Source of the DNA: Sulfurimonas sp.
Lineage (GTDB): Bacteria; Campylobacterota; Campylobacteria; Campylobacterales; Sulfurimonadaceae
Direction of reading: 5' to 3'
Length of the DNA stretch: 64,000 bases
Assembly: GCF_023229025.1 (NCBI RefSeq)
Contig: NZ_JALOAA010000007.1
Span: forward strand, 1 to 64,000
This document shows, piece by piece, positions 17,072-26,032 of the stretch (within the stretch, counting starts at the first letter, position 1; every line of letters begins with the position of its first letter). Made by a program: the position numbers and the translations under genes. The notes under the pieces were generated by a model that saw nothing but the letters and a program-made list of their open reading frames with translations, was not told the origin of the DNA and did no database searches.

Positions 17072-17591
17072 TATATATAAATCACTAATAATTTTAGCTT
17101 TATTGGGTGCATTAAACTTAAAAGCTAATCAAGCAGGATTAACAAAACACTTTACGGAAGTCTCTCCATCAAAAGTTGCTCCAAGTTTAAAACTAGAAGA
17201 TACAGAAGAAGAGATTATAAATATAGAAGATTTAAAAGGTAAAGTTGTCATAGTAAACTTTTGGGCGACTTGGTGTCCGCCTTGCAGAAAAGAGATGGGT
17301 TCACTTGAGAGATTATACTCAGGTTTAAAGGACAAAGGCGTAGTTGTCTTAGCTGTAAATGTCGGGGAAGATGAAGATCCTGTGCTCTCATTTATGAACG
17401 ACGTAGAACCACCCCTAACCTTTAATGTTCTCTATGATAAAGATTCAAAAACTATGCAAAAGTGGGGAGCAATTGGACTGCCAAGCACATTTGTAGTAGA
17501 TAAAAAAGGAGATATTGTTTATAAAGCCATAGGCGGAAGAGATTTTGATGATAAGAATATTTTAGATAAAATCATCTCTTTATTGAAGTAA
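17061..17591 (+). CDS. TlpA-like periplasmic thiol-disulfide oxidoreductase
   Basis: 176-residue thioredoxin-fold protein with an N-terminal signal (residues 1-22) and the active site WCPPC (Cys72, Cys75) in VNFWATWCPPCRKE. The cis-proline is in GLPSTFVVD. This AhpC/TSA-like TlpA type reduces disulfides in the periplasm, for example of apocytochromes or Cu-site proteins. GTG start overlapping the upstream gene by 11 bases. Last gene of the MerR-facing operon. Confidence 0.9.
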   Translation: MLNNIYKSLIILALLGALNLKANQAGLTKHFTEVSPSKVAPSLKLEDTEEEIINIEDLKGKVVIVNFWATWCPPCRKEMGSLERLYSGLKDKGVVVLAVNVGEDEDPVLSFMNDVEPPLTFNVLYDKDSKTMQKWGAIGLPSTFVVDKKGDIVYKAIGGRDFDDKNILDKIISLLK

Positions 17592-17600
17592 AAAGTATAA

Positions 17601-17648
17601 AATCCCGCTGCCAATCTTAATATTATTTTATTAGATTGAGGCGGAATT
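17601..17648. terminator. Bidirectional hairpin terminator
   Basis: Imperfect inverted repeat in the 64-base gap between the convergent TlpA and Hsp20 genes: the CCGC and CAATCT blocks on the left pair with AGATTG and GCGG on the right, flanked by AAT/ATT. It is followed by TTTT on the plus strand and preceded by an A run for the minus strand. Confidence 0.6.
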
Positions 17649-17655
17649 TTCAACA

Positions 17656-18081
17656 CTATTTTATATCGATTTTTTTCGCTTTTTTAGACTCTGCTTTTTC
17701 AAGGGTTATATATAACCTACCGTTTTCATACTTTGCATCTATGTTATCTTTGTTTATATTCTCAGATACTGCAAAGCTTCTAGAGAACATTCCGAAACTT
17801 GACTCACAAAGGTAATAATCATCCTCTTTTACTTCGTTTTTATATTTTCTTTGCGCACTTATAGTCAAGTATCCATCTTCTACTTTTATGTCAATATCCT
17901 CTTTTTTAACACCCGGTAAATCAACCTCTATGCTAAAAGTATCATCTGAGTGCTTTGCCAAGTTAGCAAAAGGTAGATGTCTAGCCACATTGTCAAATGT
18001 ATCTTTTACGACATCCATCCCTTTTTCAACCTTCTCTTCAACTTTATTCATAAGCTTTTTTGAACTTTTTACAATATCCAT
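17656..18081 (-). CDS. Small heat shock protein Hsp20 family (downstream copy)
   Basis: 141 residues. The alpha-crystallin domain from about residue 45 contains VDLPGVKKEDIDIKVEDGYL and YENGRLYITLEKA, the typical GxL-containing end strand. The C-terminal tail has the IDIK form of the IxI motif. These ATP-independent holdases bind unfolding proteins in the cytoplasm. It lies 12 bases downstream of a second Hsp20 gene with its own TAGGAG ribosome site; the two differ in the N-terminal arm, so they may form mixed oligomers. Confidence 0.92.
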   Translation of the reverse strand: MDIVKSSKKLMNKVEEKVEKGMDVVKDTFDNVARHLPFANLAKHSDDTFSIEVDLPGVKKEDIDIKVEDGYLTISAQRKYKNEVKEDDYYLCESSFGMFSRSFAVSENINKDNIDAKYENGRLYITLEKAESKKAKKIDIK

Positions 18082-18093
18082 AATTTGCTCCTA

Positions 18094-18540
18094 TTACTTA
18101 ATCTCTATTTTTTTAGCAGAGTTTTTTATAACTTTAAGTTTTGGGATTATAACTTCAAGTACACCATCTTCACAAGCTGCTCTTATGTTTTCTGCATCTA
18201 TATTCTCAGGAAGAGTAAAGCTTCTTTGAAACTTACCGTAGCTACTCTCTACTCTGTAATAATCCTCCTCTTTAACCTCTTCTTTTGTCTCTCTTTTTCC
18301 GGATATACAAAGAGTATTATCTTCAACGCTTATATCTATATCCTCTTTTTTAACACCCGGTAAATCAACATCTACATGATAAGCCTCTTTGCCTTCTCTT
18401 GTATTTACCGAAGGTTTAAAGTCAGCCAAAGCGTCACTCTTGCTCACATCTTCTAGGGAGTTTAAAAAATCATTAAAAAAGTCAACTCCTACTCTTCTTT
18501 TATATGACTCTGTGGGAGTTAAATATCTTGAAATCAACAT
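18094..18540 (-). CDS. Small heat shock protein Hsp20 family (upstream copy)
   Basis: 148 residues with the same core as its neighbour: VDLPGVKKEDIDISVEDNTL, then GKRETKEEVKEEDYYRVESS, CEDGVLEVIIPK, and a C-terminal IEIK. The N-terminal arm (LTPTESYKRRVGVDFFNDFL) is the more conventional of the two. Strong AAGGAG ribosome site. First gene of the pair; the upstream 86 bases hold the promoter region, with no inverted repeat (CIRCE-like) that I can see. Confidence 0.92.
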   Translation of the reverse strand: MLISRYLTPTESYKRRVGVDFFNDFLNSLEDVSKSDALADFKPSVNTREGKEAYHVDVDLPGVKKEDIDISVEDNTLCISGKRETKEEVKEEDYYRVESSYGKFQRSFTLPENIDAENIRAACEDGVLEVIIPKLKVIKNSAKKIEIK

Positions 18541-18626
18541 TGCTATCTCCTTGATAAATAATATATTTACTCAAACTCTTTCGTTTAAGTTAGAGATATT
18601 ATATACCATTTAAAAAATAAGTTATG

Positions 18627-19313
18627 CTACTTATGTAGCATTTTAGTTGTTTTTTCAAGAAGTTTTTCAACATTTATAACTGTTATGTTTTTTCTGCTTG
18701 TTTTTATTACTTTTTCCTGTTTTAACTCTTTGATTGCTCTCTCGATTACATGCCTAACAGTTCCAAGCAGTTTAGATATCTCGCCGTTTGATAGGTTGTT
18801 TAGTAGTTTATACTTAAAATGGCTATTTGGATTAATACTCTCGACAAGCAGATGCATTAATCTCTCCTTTACGCTATATAAAGAGAGCTCTGTAGCCAAA
18901 TTCTCAGTATATCTTATTTTAGAAGCTACATACGGGAAAAAAAAATTCTTAAAAGATGTACTACCGTTGACCCAAAATCTAACTTTTTCTATTGGCAGTC
19001 GTAAAACTATGCAATCTTGTAAAACTTCATATATAACCTCATGCGGCTCTTTATCTAGAAGAGATACGATATCAAACATATCCCCTCTTTGATAAATAAA
19101 AAGGGTTTGTTCTTTAGAGTTCTCAAAATTTATCTGATATGTTTTTATCTTCCCGTCTAGGACTATATAAAAATATTTCAACAAATCATTGCTTAGAAAG
19201 GGAGATGTGCCTTTTGCATACTCCAGAGTTTCTGAATAGTTATAAAACTCCTCTTCAAACTCCTTATCTATGTTATCAAAAATCTCAATTTCTAATGATT
19301 TTTTTTTATCCAT
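18627..19313 (-). CDS. Crp/Fnr family transcriptional regulator
   Basis: 228 residues. The N-terminal cyclic-nucleotide-binding-like beta barrel (about 30-140) includes LDGKIKTYQI and YQRGDMFDIVSLL. The C-terminal HTH is LSNGEISKLLGTVRHVIERAIKEL. There is no N-terminal cysteine cluster for a Fe-S sensor as in FNR, so it is not a classical FNR; the effector is unknown. Reads towards the Hsp20 pair and is divergent from the thiamine-binding gene across 87 bases. Confidence 0.88.
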   Translation of the reverse strand: MDKKKSLEIEIFDNIDKEFEEEFYNYSETLEYAKGTSPFLSNDLLKYFYIVLDGKIKTYQINFENSKEQTLFIYQRGDMFDIVSLLDKEPHEVIYEVLQDCIVLRLPIEKVRFWVNGSTSFKNFFFPYVASKIRYTENLATELSLYSVKERLMHLLVESINPNSHFKYKLLNNLSNGEISKLLGTVRHVIERAIKELKQEKVIKTSRKNITVINVEKLLEKTTKMLHK

Positions 19314-19368
19314 ATCAAGCCCTTTGCTACTAAATAATTAAAGAAATATATATTTTACCATTGTTTGA

Positions 19369-19374
19369 TATAAT
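19369..19374 (+). promoter_or_regulatory. -10 element (TATAAT) for the 19401 gene
   Basis: TATAAT in the 87-base divergent region between the Crp-like gene and the thiamine-binding gene, 27 bases before the TTG start at 19401. Confidence 0.4.
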
Positions 19375-19400
19375 TAAAAAATCCAACAAAGGAGACCCCC

Positions 19401-19727
19401 TTGACAAGCGTATTATTAGAGTTTAGCATGTTCCCCACATCAGATGAGTGCAGATACGGCTCATCAGTTTCTAAGCAAGTCGCAAAAGTTATAGACGCAA
19501 TAGACAAATCAGGCGTGGCATATCAGCTAACTCCTATGGGAACCGTAATTGAAACACAGAGCATGAAAGAAGCTCTTGCTATCATTGAGTTAGCGTATGA
19601 ACAACTCCAAGAGTGTGATAGAGTCTACTCATCTTTGAAGTTTGACATTAGAAAAAATACAAAAAATAGACTAAAAACCAAGATTGTTTCTGTTGAAAAA
19701 ACTCTAAATAGAAAAATAAACCACTAA
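19401..19727 (+). CDS. MTH1187/YkoF-type thiamine-binding protein
   Basis: 108-residue ferredoxin-like-fold protein of the DUF77/MTH1187 family: VLLEFSMFPT at the start, KVIDAIDKSGVAYQLTPMGT, and a helix with the ECDRVYSSLKFDIR pattern. These small cytosolic proteins form tetramers and several bind thiamine. TTG start with GGAG 6 bases upstream. Monocistronic, closed by a strong hairpin. Confidence 0.85.
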   Translation: MTSVLLEFSMFPTSDECRYGSSVSKQVAKVIDAIDKSGVAYQLTPMGTVIETQSMKEALAIIELAYEQLQECDRVYSSLKFDIRKNTKNRLKTKIVSVEKTLNRKINH

Positions 19728-19756
19728 AGGAGCAGCTAAAGCTAGCTACTCCTTTA
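19725..19756. terminator. Hairpin shared by convergent genes
   Basis: Arms TAAAGGAGcAGCTA and TAGCTaCTCCTTTA (one internal mismatch) around AAGC. The left arm begins at the stop codon of the thiamine-binding gene and the right arm covers the stop of the slipin gene, so it can end transcription from both sides. Confidence 0.7.
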
Positions 19757-20507
19757 TACTGCTTCTAAAAAACCTACTAAAGTCTGTAGGAAACGGAAAA
19801 ACTATAGTGTTTGTCTTATCGCTTGAAATATCACTCATAGTCTGGAGATAACGAAGCTGTATTCCCAAATCATTTTGACTAAGTTTATTTGCAGCTTCAA
19901 GAAGATTCTCGCTCGCTTCAACCTCTCCTTTTGCATTGATGACTTTTGCACGACGCTCACGCTCTGCTTCTGCCTGCTTTGCAATTGCACGAACCATACT
20001 CTCATCAAGGTCAATATGTTTAATCTCGACATTGGAGATTTTAATCCCCCACGCATCGGTCTGTTTATCTAAAATCTCCTGTATATCGTGGTTAAGGCGT
20101 TCTCTCTCAGCTAGCATCTCATCAAGCTCATGTCCACCCAAAACAGAGCGAAGAGTAGTTTGTGCTAACTGGCTTGTAGCCATATTAAAATCCTCGACCT
20201 GAATGATTGCTTTTTGCGGATCAATGACACGATAATACACAACTGCGTTTACATGCACTGAGACATTATCTTGGGAGATAACATCTTGAGAAGGAACATC
20301 CAGAACAATTGTCCGTAAATCTACTCTAACCATCTGCTGAATAAACGGAACTAAAATAATAAGTCCCGGTCCTTTTATGCCCGTAAAACGCCCAAGTGTA
20401 AAGATTACACCTCTTTGATATTCACGCAAAATACGAATAGCAACTGCTAAAAAAGCAACTACAAAAAATAGCACATATATTATTGCTATATTAAAATCAA
20501 AAAACAT
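19746..20507 (-). CDS. Slipin / stomatin-like SPFH protein
   Basis: 253 residues: one N-terminal membrane segment (7-27), then an SPFH/band-7 domain with EYQRGVIFTLGRF, GPGLIILVPFIQQMVRVDLR, DVPSQDVISQDNVSV and the coiled-coil-like KQAEAERERRAKVINAKGE. Slipins form membrane microdomain scaffolds and pair with NfeD proteases. The NfeD gene is directly upstream, 3 bases away, as in many bacteria and archaea. Confidence 0.93.
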   Translation of the reverse strand: MFFDFNIAIIYVLFFVVAFLAVAIRILREYQRGVIFTLGRFTGIKGPGLIILVPFIQQMVRVDLRTIVLDVPSQDVISQDNVSVHVNAVVYYRVIDPQKAIIQVEDFNMATSQLAQTTLRSVLGGHELDEMLAERERLNHDIQEILDKQTDAWGIKISNVEIKHIDLDESMVRAIAKQAEAERERRAKVINAKGEVEASENLLEAANKLSQNDLGIQLRYLQTMSDISSDKTNTIVFPFPTDFSRFFRSSIKE

Positions 20508-20510
20508 TAC

Positions 20511-21806
20511 TTACTCCTTTACTGGTTTGACACTTAAAACAAGTCCATTAAGTTCTACAATCTTAACTCTCTGACCAACAGTTAGTTTATTTTTACTCAC
20601 GGCACTCCATATCTCTCCTTGATAACGTACTGTATAACCTCTTTCATTAGATTTTATTACCTCAACTTCTGCGCCAATCATATCCTCTGCACCGCTTACT
20701 AATTTAACTTTTCTTGAGCTTAAAAAAAGTTTTATTATAAATATAAAAAAAGCAAGGCTTGATATTGCAAAAGCTATAACTAGCGGTATTGAGATAGTAT
20801 GTCCAAGCGTATCTGCATCAAAAAGCAGAAGTGAACCAAATGTAAAAGCGATAACTCCTCCAATACCAAGCACACCAAAGCCAGCAACAAAAACCTCTGC
20901 TATCATAAAGGATATCCCTAATAGTATAAGCAACAATCCTGCATAGTTAAAAGGTATCATATTTAGTGCATATAGTGCGATTACACCCGAAATAGCCCCT
21001 ACGACTCCAGGAAAAATAGAACCGGGATTCATCAACTCAAAAAATATACCGTATATTGCTATAAGTATAAGAATATAGGCAATATTTGGGTTTGTCACAG
21101 TAGATAAGAACTTGATTTTCCAATTAGCTTCAAAATTTTCTATCAGAGCACCTTTACTCCTAAGAACTATGCTTTTGCCCGAGATAATTAGCACTCTGCC
21201 ATCAAGTTTATCTAGTAACTCATTTGTATCTTGGGCAATTAAATCAATAACACCATACTTTAGAGCATCATTTGCAGATAGACTTTCTGACTCCTCTACC
21301 GCCGAGAGTGCCCATGAGATATTTCTATCATTTAGCTGCGCTAAACTTTTAATATATGCCAAGGAGTCATTTATTGCTTTTTTCTCAAGCGTTGAGGTGG
21401 AACTACTATTTAAATCATTTGGCTTTTGCGTAGGCATTAAGTTAACCGGAGTTGCAGCTCCCAAGTTAGTAGCAGGCGACATAGCCGCAACATGAGAAGC
21501 ATAAAGAAGATATGTACCGGCACTTGCAGCTCTAGCACCTTTTGGAGAGACATAAGTGATAACGGGTATGGGGCTATTTGTAATATCTTGAATCATTTGA
21601 CGCATAGATGAAGAGAGACCACCGGGAGTATCTAGCTCTATTAAAATCATGTCGGCACTTTTTTCTTTTGCAAAAACCATGCTATCTTTTAGATACTCAC
21701 TACTAGCCGGTCCTATTGCACCTTTTATCTCTAGTTTTACTACAAGAGAGCTAGTTGCAAAAAGCGGTAAAAGAGTTAATAGAAATAAAAAAAATAAACG
21801 TACCAT
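20511..21806 (-). CDS. NfeD family membrane serine protease
   Basis: 431 residues: signal (1-18), ClpP/crotonase-like protease domain (about 20-215) with the nucleophile serine in ARAASAGTYL (Ser95), four or five membrane helices (about 235-365), and a C-terminal OB-fold (about 370-431, ending VKIVELNGLVLSVKPV). This is the long NfeD1b form, of which the archaeal homologue cleaves the hydrophobic C-terminus of its partner stomatin. Operon with the slipin gene downstream. Confidence 0.92.
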   Translation of the reverse strand: MVRLFFLFLLTLLPLFATSSLVVKLEIKGAIGPASSEYLKDSMVFAKEKSADMILIELDTPGGLSSSMRQMIQDITNSPIPVITYVSPKGARAASAGTYLLYASHVAAMSPATNLGAATPVNLMPTQKPNDLNSSSTSTLEKKAINDSLAYIKSLAQLNDRNISWALSAVEESESLSANDALKYGVIDLIAQDTNELLDKLDGRVLIISGKSIVLRSKGALIENFEANWKIKFLSTVTNPNIAYILILIAIYGIFFELMNPGSIFPGVVGAISGVIALYALNMIPFNYAGLLLILLGISFMIAEVFVAGFGVLGIGGVIAFTFGSLLLFDADTLGHTISIPLVIAFAISSLAFFIFIIKLFLSSRKVKLVSGAEDMIGAEVEVIKSNERGYTVRYQGEIWSAVSKNKLTVGQRVKIVELNGLVLSVKPVKE

Positions 21807-21890
21807 ATTTCAACCCTTTACAAGTTCAAAATAACACTTAACACTACTCAATCATAACCAATAAGAGTTAACCAAACTAAAAAGAGTACT

Positions 21891-22916
21891 TTAGTGCCAC
21901 ACTCCCTCTAACATGTAGCTACAATATGGGCACTTACCGTTTTCATCAAGTTCATTTGTTACAAACTGTCCAATATTTCCGCTTCTATTAATTACCCTGT
22001 TTTTACAGCTTGGACAATATGTAGATTCAAAATCTCCATTATCTACATTACCGACATAAAGATATTTCAGCCCCTCCTCTTGACCTATCTTATAAGCACG
22101 AAGGAGAGTTGATTCTGGAGTGCGAGAGACATCAAGCATCTTGTAAGTTGGATGAAACGCCGAGAGATGCCACGGTATAGCCGTATCAAGCTCTGCTATA
22201 AATTTTGCTATGCTTCGTATCTCTTCATCAGAATCATTTTTGCCGGGAATGAGAAGCGTTGTTATCTCTATCCAAATTCCCTTCTCATGAGCATATTTTA
22301 CAGCTTCAAGTACGGGCTTTAGTCTTGCACCGCAAATCTCTTTGTAAAACTCATCTGAAAAACTCTTGATGTCGATATTCATTCCATCTATATAAGGTTC
22401 AAGTAGATCAATTGCTTTTCTTGTCTCATAACCGCTTGTTACATAGATATTTTTTATCCCTTTTGCATGGGCGAGTTTTGCCGTGTCATAAGTGTACTCA
22501 AAAAAGACTATCGGCTCATTGTAGGTGTATGCAATTGACTTGCAATCGCTCTCAACTGCCGCTTCAACAATTTTTTGGGGAGGAAATTCACGACCGACTA
22601 TTTTATGTCCATGCTCCTTTGGATATTGCGATATATCGAAGTTTTGACAAAACTGACATGAGAGATTGCACCCAACCGTTCCTACCGAAAATACTCTGCT
22701 CTTTGGCAAAAAATGGAACATCGGTTTTTTCTCTACCGGATCAATATTTACTGCAGCTGCTAGTCCGTAAACAAGGAGTTTAAGCTCCCCATCTTCAACT
22801 TTTCTAACCCCGCATATACCGTACTCACCATCATCAAGCTTACATGCATGCGCACATGCCTGACACAAAATCTTACCACTATCGAGCTTTTTACTAAGCC
22901 ATGCTGTTTGTGACAT
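21891..22916 (-). CDS. amrS: AmmeMemoRadiSam system radical SAM enzyme
   Basis: 341-residue radical SAM protein. The cluster motif is GCNLSCQFC (Cys83, Cys87, Cys90). Extra cysteines occur at the N-terminus (CQACAHACKL...YGICGV) and in a C-terminal CPSCKNR / CPYC ribbon, the AmrS layout related to pyruvate-formate-lyase activators. Its substrate is not established. The AmrA and Memo-like partners are not in this window. Strong TAAGGAG ribosome site; 72 bases downstream of pcm. Confidence 0.88.
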   Translation of the reverse strand: MSQTAWLSKKLDSGKILCQACAHACKLDDGEYGICGVRKVEDGELKLLVYGLAAAVNIDPVEKKPMFHFLPKSRVFSVGTVGCNLSCQFCQNFDISQYPKEHGHKIVGREFPPQKIVEAAVESDCKSIAYTYNEPIVFFEYTYDTAKLAHAKGIKNIYVTSGYETRKAIDLLEPYIDGMNIDIKSFSDEFYKEICGARLKPVLEAVKYAHEKGIWIEITTLLIPGKNDSDEEIRSIAKFIAELDTAIPWHLSAFHPTYKMLDVSRTPESTLLRAYKIGQEEGLKYLYVGNVDNGDFESTYCPSCKNRVINRSGNIGQFVTNELDENGKCPYCSYMLEGVWH

Positions 22917-22988
22917 CTTTTGCTCCTTAATTTTACTTCATAAATTGAAACTGAGGCTTGGCACTTTCGTGTCAGACTCAATAAGTTA

Positions 22989-23618
22989 TCAATAAATCAG
23001 CGGAACGAATCTGAAGCCGTAATGCTCGTTACTATAAAAGCTTCCATCCGCTTTTTTTATAATTTCAAAAACTGAATTTTGAATCGGAATAACAAGTTTT
23101 CCGCCGACTTCTAACTGCTTAATAAGCTCAAGCGGAAGTTCATCCGCCGCCGCTGAGACTAAAATACGATCAAACTTCTCTCCGACTACGCCTAACTCCT
23201 CTTTAGCTTCTACTATCTTAGCATTTTTAAATTTATACTTCTTTAAGTTGCCGCTTCCAAATTTCACAAGCTCACCAACTCTCTCAACTCCTACAACAGA
23301 GCCACCCTCTCCTGCAATATAAGCTAAAAGCGCTGTTGTCCATCCTGAGCCGCTTCCTATATCTAAAATTCTATCTCCCTCATTTGGCAAGAGCATCTCA
23401 AGCATCATAGCTACAGTTCTTGGCTGAGAGATTGTTTGTCCATTACCTATACTAAGAGGATAATCTGCATAAACATCAATAGAATCTCTATCTGATACAA
23501 AATCTGCTCTATCTATATTTCTAAAAGCTTCTATAATCCTACTTGACTTAAGTGCACCGACATCGACAAGATAATCAACCATTTTGTTGTTTGCCTCTTT
23601 AAAATATCCATCAATCAT
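22989..23618 (-). CDS. pcm: Protein-L-isoaspartate O-methyltransferase
   Basis: 209 residues. The SAM site ILDIGSGSGWTTALLA and the family-specific YADYPLSIGNGQTISQPRTVA are both present, as is VGVERVGELV. It methylates isoaspartyl residues in aged proteins so that they can be repaired. Start ATG with AAGGAGC. It follows the J-domain gene by 9 bases, in one minus-strand run with gdpD and the J-domain gene. Confidence 0.94.
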   Translation of the reverse strand: MIDGYFKEANNKMVDYLVDVGALKSSRIIEAFRNIDRADFVSDRDSIDVYADYPLSIGNGQTISQPRTVAMMLEMLLPNEGDRILDIGSGSGWTTALLAYIAGEGGSVVGVERVGELVKFGSGNLKKYKFKNAKIVEAKEELGVVGEKFDRILVSAAADELPLELIKQLEVGGKLVIPIQNSVFEIIKKADGSFYSNEHYGFRFVPLIY

Positions 23619-23627
23619 GCTTGCTCC

Positions 23628-23900
23628 TTAAAAGTTATAAAACCAATCTTTTGATTTTCTTGAAAAAGGGTTTTGCGTATAAAACTCATCCTCGTCAAAA
23701 GAGAATCTATAGTTTTGCATATACTCATCTACTAGCTTATATGCTTCATTTATCTCTTTAAACTTCTTTTCATTCCCCTCAGGCATATCCGGATGATAGA
23801 TTCTAGAGAGCTCAAGGTACCTCTCTTTAAGTTCGGATTGTGTTATACGCGTCACAATATCTAAGACTTCTAGTGCCTTTTGTAACTCTTCATAATTCAT
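23628..23900 (-). CDS. Small J-domain protein
   Basis: 90 residues made up almost entirely of a J domain: a long helix II (TQSELKERYLELSRIY), the essential HPD loop (YHPDMPEG) and helix III (KKFKEINEAYKLVDEYM), then a short aromatic tail. Such type III DnaJ proteins stimulate the ATPase of a DnaK partner and target it to a client. It overlaps the preceding gdpD by 4 bases (ATGA). Confidence 0.88.
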   Translation of the reverse strand: MNYEELQKALEVLDIVTRITQSELKERYLELSRIYHPDMPEGNEKKFKEINEAYKLVDEYMQNYRFSFDEDEFYTQNPFSRKSKDWFYNF

Positions 23901-24685
23901 ATATCATACCTCTGCAACTTGTTGTCTAAAGAGTCACTAAATATATAATTTACACCCATCTCAAAGAGCTCCTTTGCGCGTTTTGGGTCATTAACGGTAT
24001 AAACACCTAGAAAAAACCCTGCTTCTCTTAGCATTTTAACCGTTTTTTCATCTACTGATTTATCATCAAAATGGTAAGCATCCACTTTCAATTTTCTTAA
24101 GTACTCAAGGAGATTGAAAGCACCTCTTCCCTCAACCAAAGCAGCTGTAGGCACATCAGGAAGTCTCTTTTTAAATGCTCTCATATACTCATGTCTAAAA
24201 GATGAGAGTAAAATATTTTGCCGACTTCCACTATCTTGTATCTCTTTTACAATCGACTCTACAACAATTATATCCTCAAAACAGTCACTTATATCTTTAA
24301 TCTCTACATTCATAAAGATATCGTTGGCTTTTATAAACTCCAGCGCTCTCTTTAGAGTAAGAAGTGGCTCTTTATGGTTATCATCTCTGTAAAACCAGCT
24401 TCCGTAATCTAGCATAGAGAGTTCTTCAAGAGTAAAGTTGCAAACTCTATATGGCTCTTTATCTTTAAAAGCGGCAATTTTTGCTACATCCGTGGTTCTC
24501 TTTAACGTATCGTCATGCATGACAACCCCAACAGCATCTCTGCTTAGCTGTACATCTATCTCAATAAAATCGCATCTGCCAATACTCTCTTTAAGAGCCG
24601 TTAACGTATTTTCAGGAGCAACCAAGCGGGCACCTCTATGAGCGGCAACAAGAGAAGTGTGATTTAATAGTTCCAAGAATTTCAT
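23897..24685 (-). CDS. Glycerophosphodiester phosphodiesterase
   Basis: 262-residue GDPD barrel. The catalytic motif AHRGARLVAPENT is at the N-terminus, followed by EIDVQLSRDAVGVVMHDDTL with the metal-binding EID and HD pairs, and FMNVEIK later. There is no signal peptide, so it is cytoplasmic (UgpQ-like). It hydrolyses glycerophosphodiesters to glycerol-3-phosphate and an alcohol. The length is typical. Divergent from the MFS gene across 75 bases. Confidence 0.92.
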   Translation of the reverse strand: MKFLELLNHTSLVAAHRGARLVAPENTLTALKESIGRCDFIEIDVQLSRDAVGVVMHDDTLKRTTDVAKIAAFKDKEPYRVCNFTLEELSMLDYGSWFYRDDNHKEPLLTLKRALEFIKANDIFMNVEIKDISDCFEDIIVVESIVKEIQDSGSRQNILLSSFRHEYMRAFKKRLPDVPTAALVEGRGAFNLLEYLRKLKVDAYHFDDKSVDEKTVKMLREAGFFLGVYTVNDPKRAKELFEMGVNYIFSDSLDNKLQRYDI

Positions 24686-24760
24686 ACACTATTCTATCAT
24701 TTATTTCATACCAACTCTGCTTTTGTGGTAAAATTGATGCAAAACTAAACAGAGGCGCTT

Positions 24761-26032
24761 ATGCAAACAAGTAAGAGAACTATCTACTCTTGGGCACTTT
24801 ACGACTGGGCTAACTCTGCCTATGCCACTACCGTGATGGCAGGTTTTTTCCCGCTCTTTTTTAAATCTTACTACAGCGCTGATGTAGCAGCTACCACAAG
24901 TACCGCCCATCTTGGATTTGCAAGCTCAATTTCTAGCCTTATTATCGTGCTAATCGCTCCGCTGCTTGGATCAATTGCGGATGTTCATTCACTTAAAAAA
25001 AGATACCTTTTCCTCTTTGCTTATCTGGGCATCTTGATGAGTGCTATGCTCTCGCTTGTCGGAGTAGGAGAGTGGCAAGCGGCACTTTTTTTATATATAC
25101 TTGGAAATATAGGCTTTATGGGCTCAAACATATTTTATGACGGACTTTTACAATCTGTCTCAACCAAAAAAAATGTAGATTTTGTCTCGGGACTTGGTTT
25201 TTCACTCGGTTATCTCGGTGGAGGCGTCCTCTTTAGTATAAACGTATGGATGTTCCAGGATTTTGCATTTTTTGGATTTGAGAATCAAGCTGCTGCTATA
25301 AAAGCATCGTTTGTTAGTGTAGCACTCTGGTGGGCGCTATTCTCAACTCCTCTGCTTCTGTTTGTAAAAGAGGAGAAAAGCAGACACGTTAGCACAACAA
25401 CAAAACTAAAAGGTGGGTATTTAAGACTAAAAAAAACTTTTTCCAAAATCAGACAACTCAGACATCTCTCCCTCTTTTTGGTAGCTTACTGGCTCTATAT
25501 AGACGGCGTAGATACTATTATAAGAATGGCGGTTGATTATGGAATGGCGCTTGGCTTTGACTCGTCAAATCTTATTTTGGCTCTCTTGCTTGTTCAGTTT
25601 GTCGGATTCCCCGCAACACTTGCCTTTACACATATATCAATCTATCTAAGTACAAAAGGTGCGATTTTTCTTGCCCTTTTTATATATCTTCTTATAATCA
25701 TATTGGCTGTTAGCATGAAAGAGGTCTATCAATTTTATATTCTTGCTGTTATGATTGCCCTTGTTCAAGGCGGTATTCAAGCACTTAGCCGCTCCTACTA
25801 CTCAAGAATGATTCCAAAAGAGTATGCGGCGGAGTTTTTTGGTTTTTATAACTTCGTAGGCAAATTTGCCGCAATTTTTGGACCGCTTCTTATCGCTGTT
25901 GTAGCACTTCTTAGCCAAAACTCAAGAGTCTCTATCGCTTCTATCTCTATTTTATTTATTGCTGGAGGAGTTTTACTATATTTTGTAGATGAGAAAAAGG
26001 GAGAAAAAGAGCTACATGACGCACTTATGTAG
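24761..26032 (+). CDS. MFS transporter, UMF1/Atg22-like family
   Basis: 423 residues with about 12 membrane helices. The N-terminus SWALYDWANSAYATTVMAGFF is the signature of the UMF1 (Atg22-like) branch of the major facilitator superfamily, and LIAPLLGSIAD is the usual loop 2-3 motif. Substrate unknown; yeast Atg22 exports amino acids. AGAGG ribosome site. Its 3' end overlaps that of the convergent acyltransferase gene by 8 bases. Confidence 0.87.
   Translation: MQTSKRTIYSWALYDWANSAYATTVMAGFFPLFFKSYYSADVAATTSTAHLGFASSISSLIIVLIAPLLGSIADVHSLKKRYLFLFAYLGILMSAMLSLVGVGEWQAALFLYILGNIGFMGSNIFYDGLLQSVSTKKNVDFVSGLGFSLGYLGGGVLFSINVWMFQDFAFFGFENQAAAIKASFVSVALWWALFSTPLLLFVKEEKSRHVSTTTKLKGGYLRLKKTFSKIRQLRHLSLFLVAYWLYIDGVDTIIRMAVDYGMALGFDSSNLILALLLVQFVGFPATLAFTHISIYLSTKGAIFLALFIYLLIIILAVSMKEVYQFYILAVMIALVQGGIQALSRSYYSRMIPKEYAAEFFGFYNFVGKFAAIFGPLLIAVVALLSQNSRVSIASISILFIAGGVLLYFVDEKKGEKELHDALM

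Noticed and set aside
22917..22988. Possible sigma-54-like box or structured leader between pcm and amrS
   Set aside because: TTGGCAC is followed by GTGTC rather than TTGC at the required spacing, and the stem is weak; no support.
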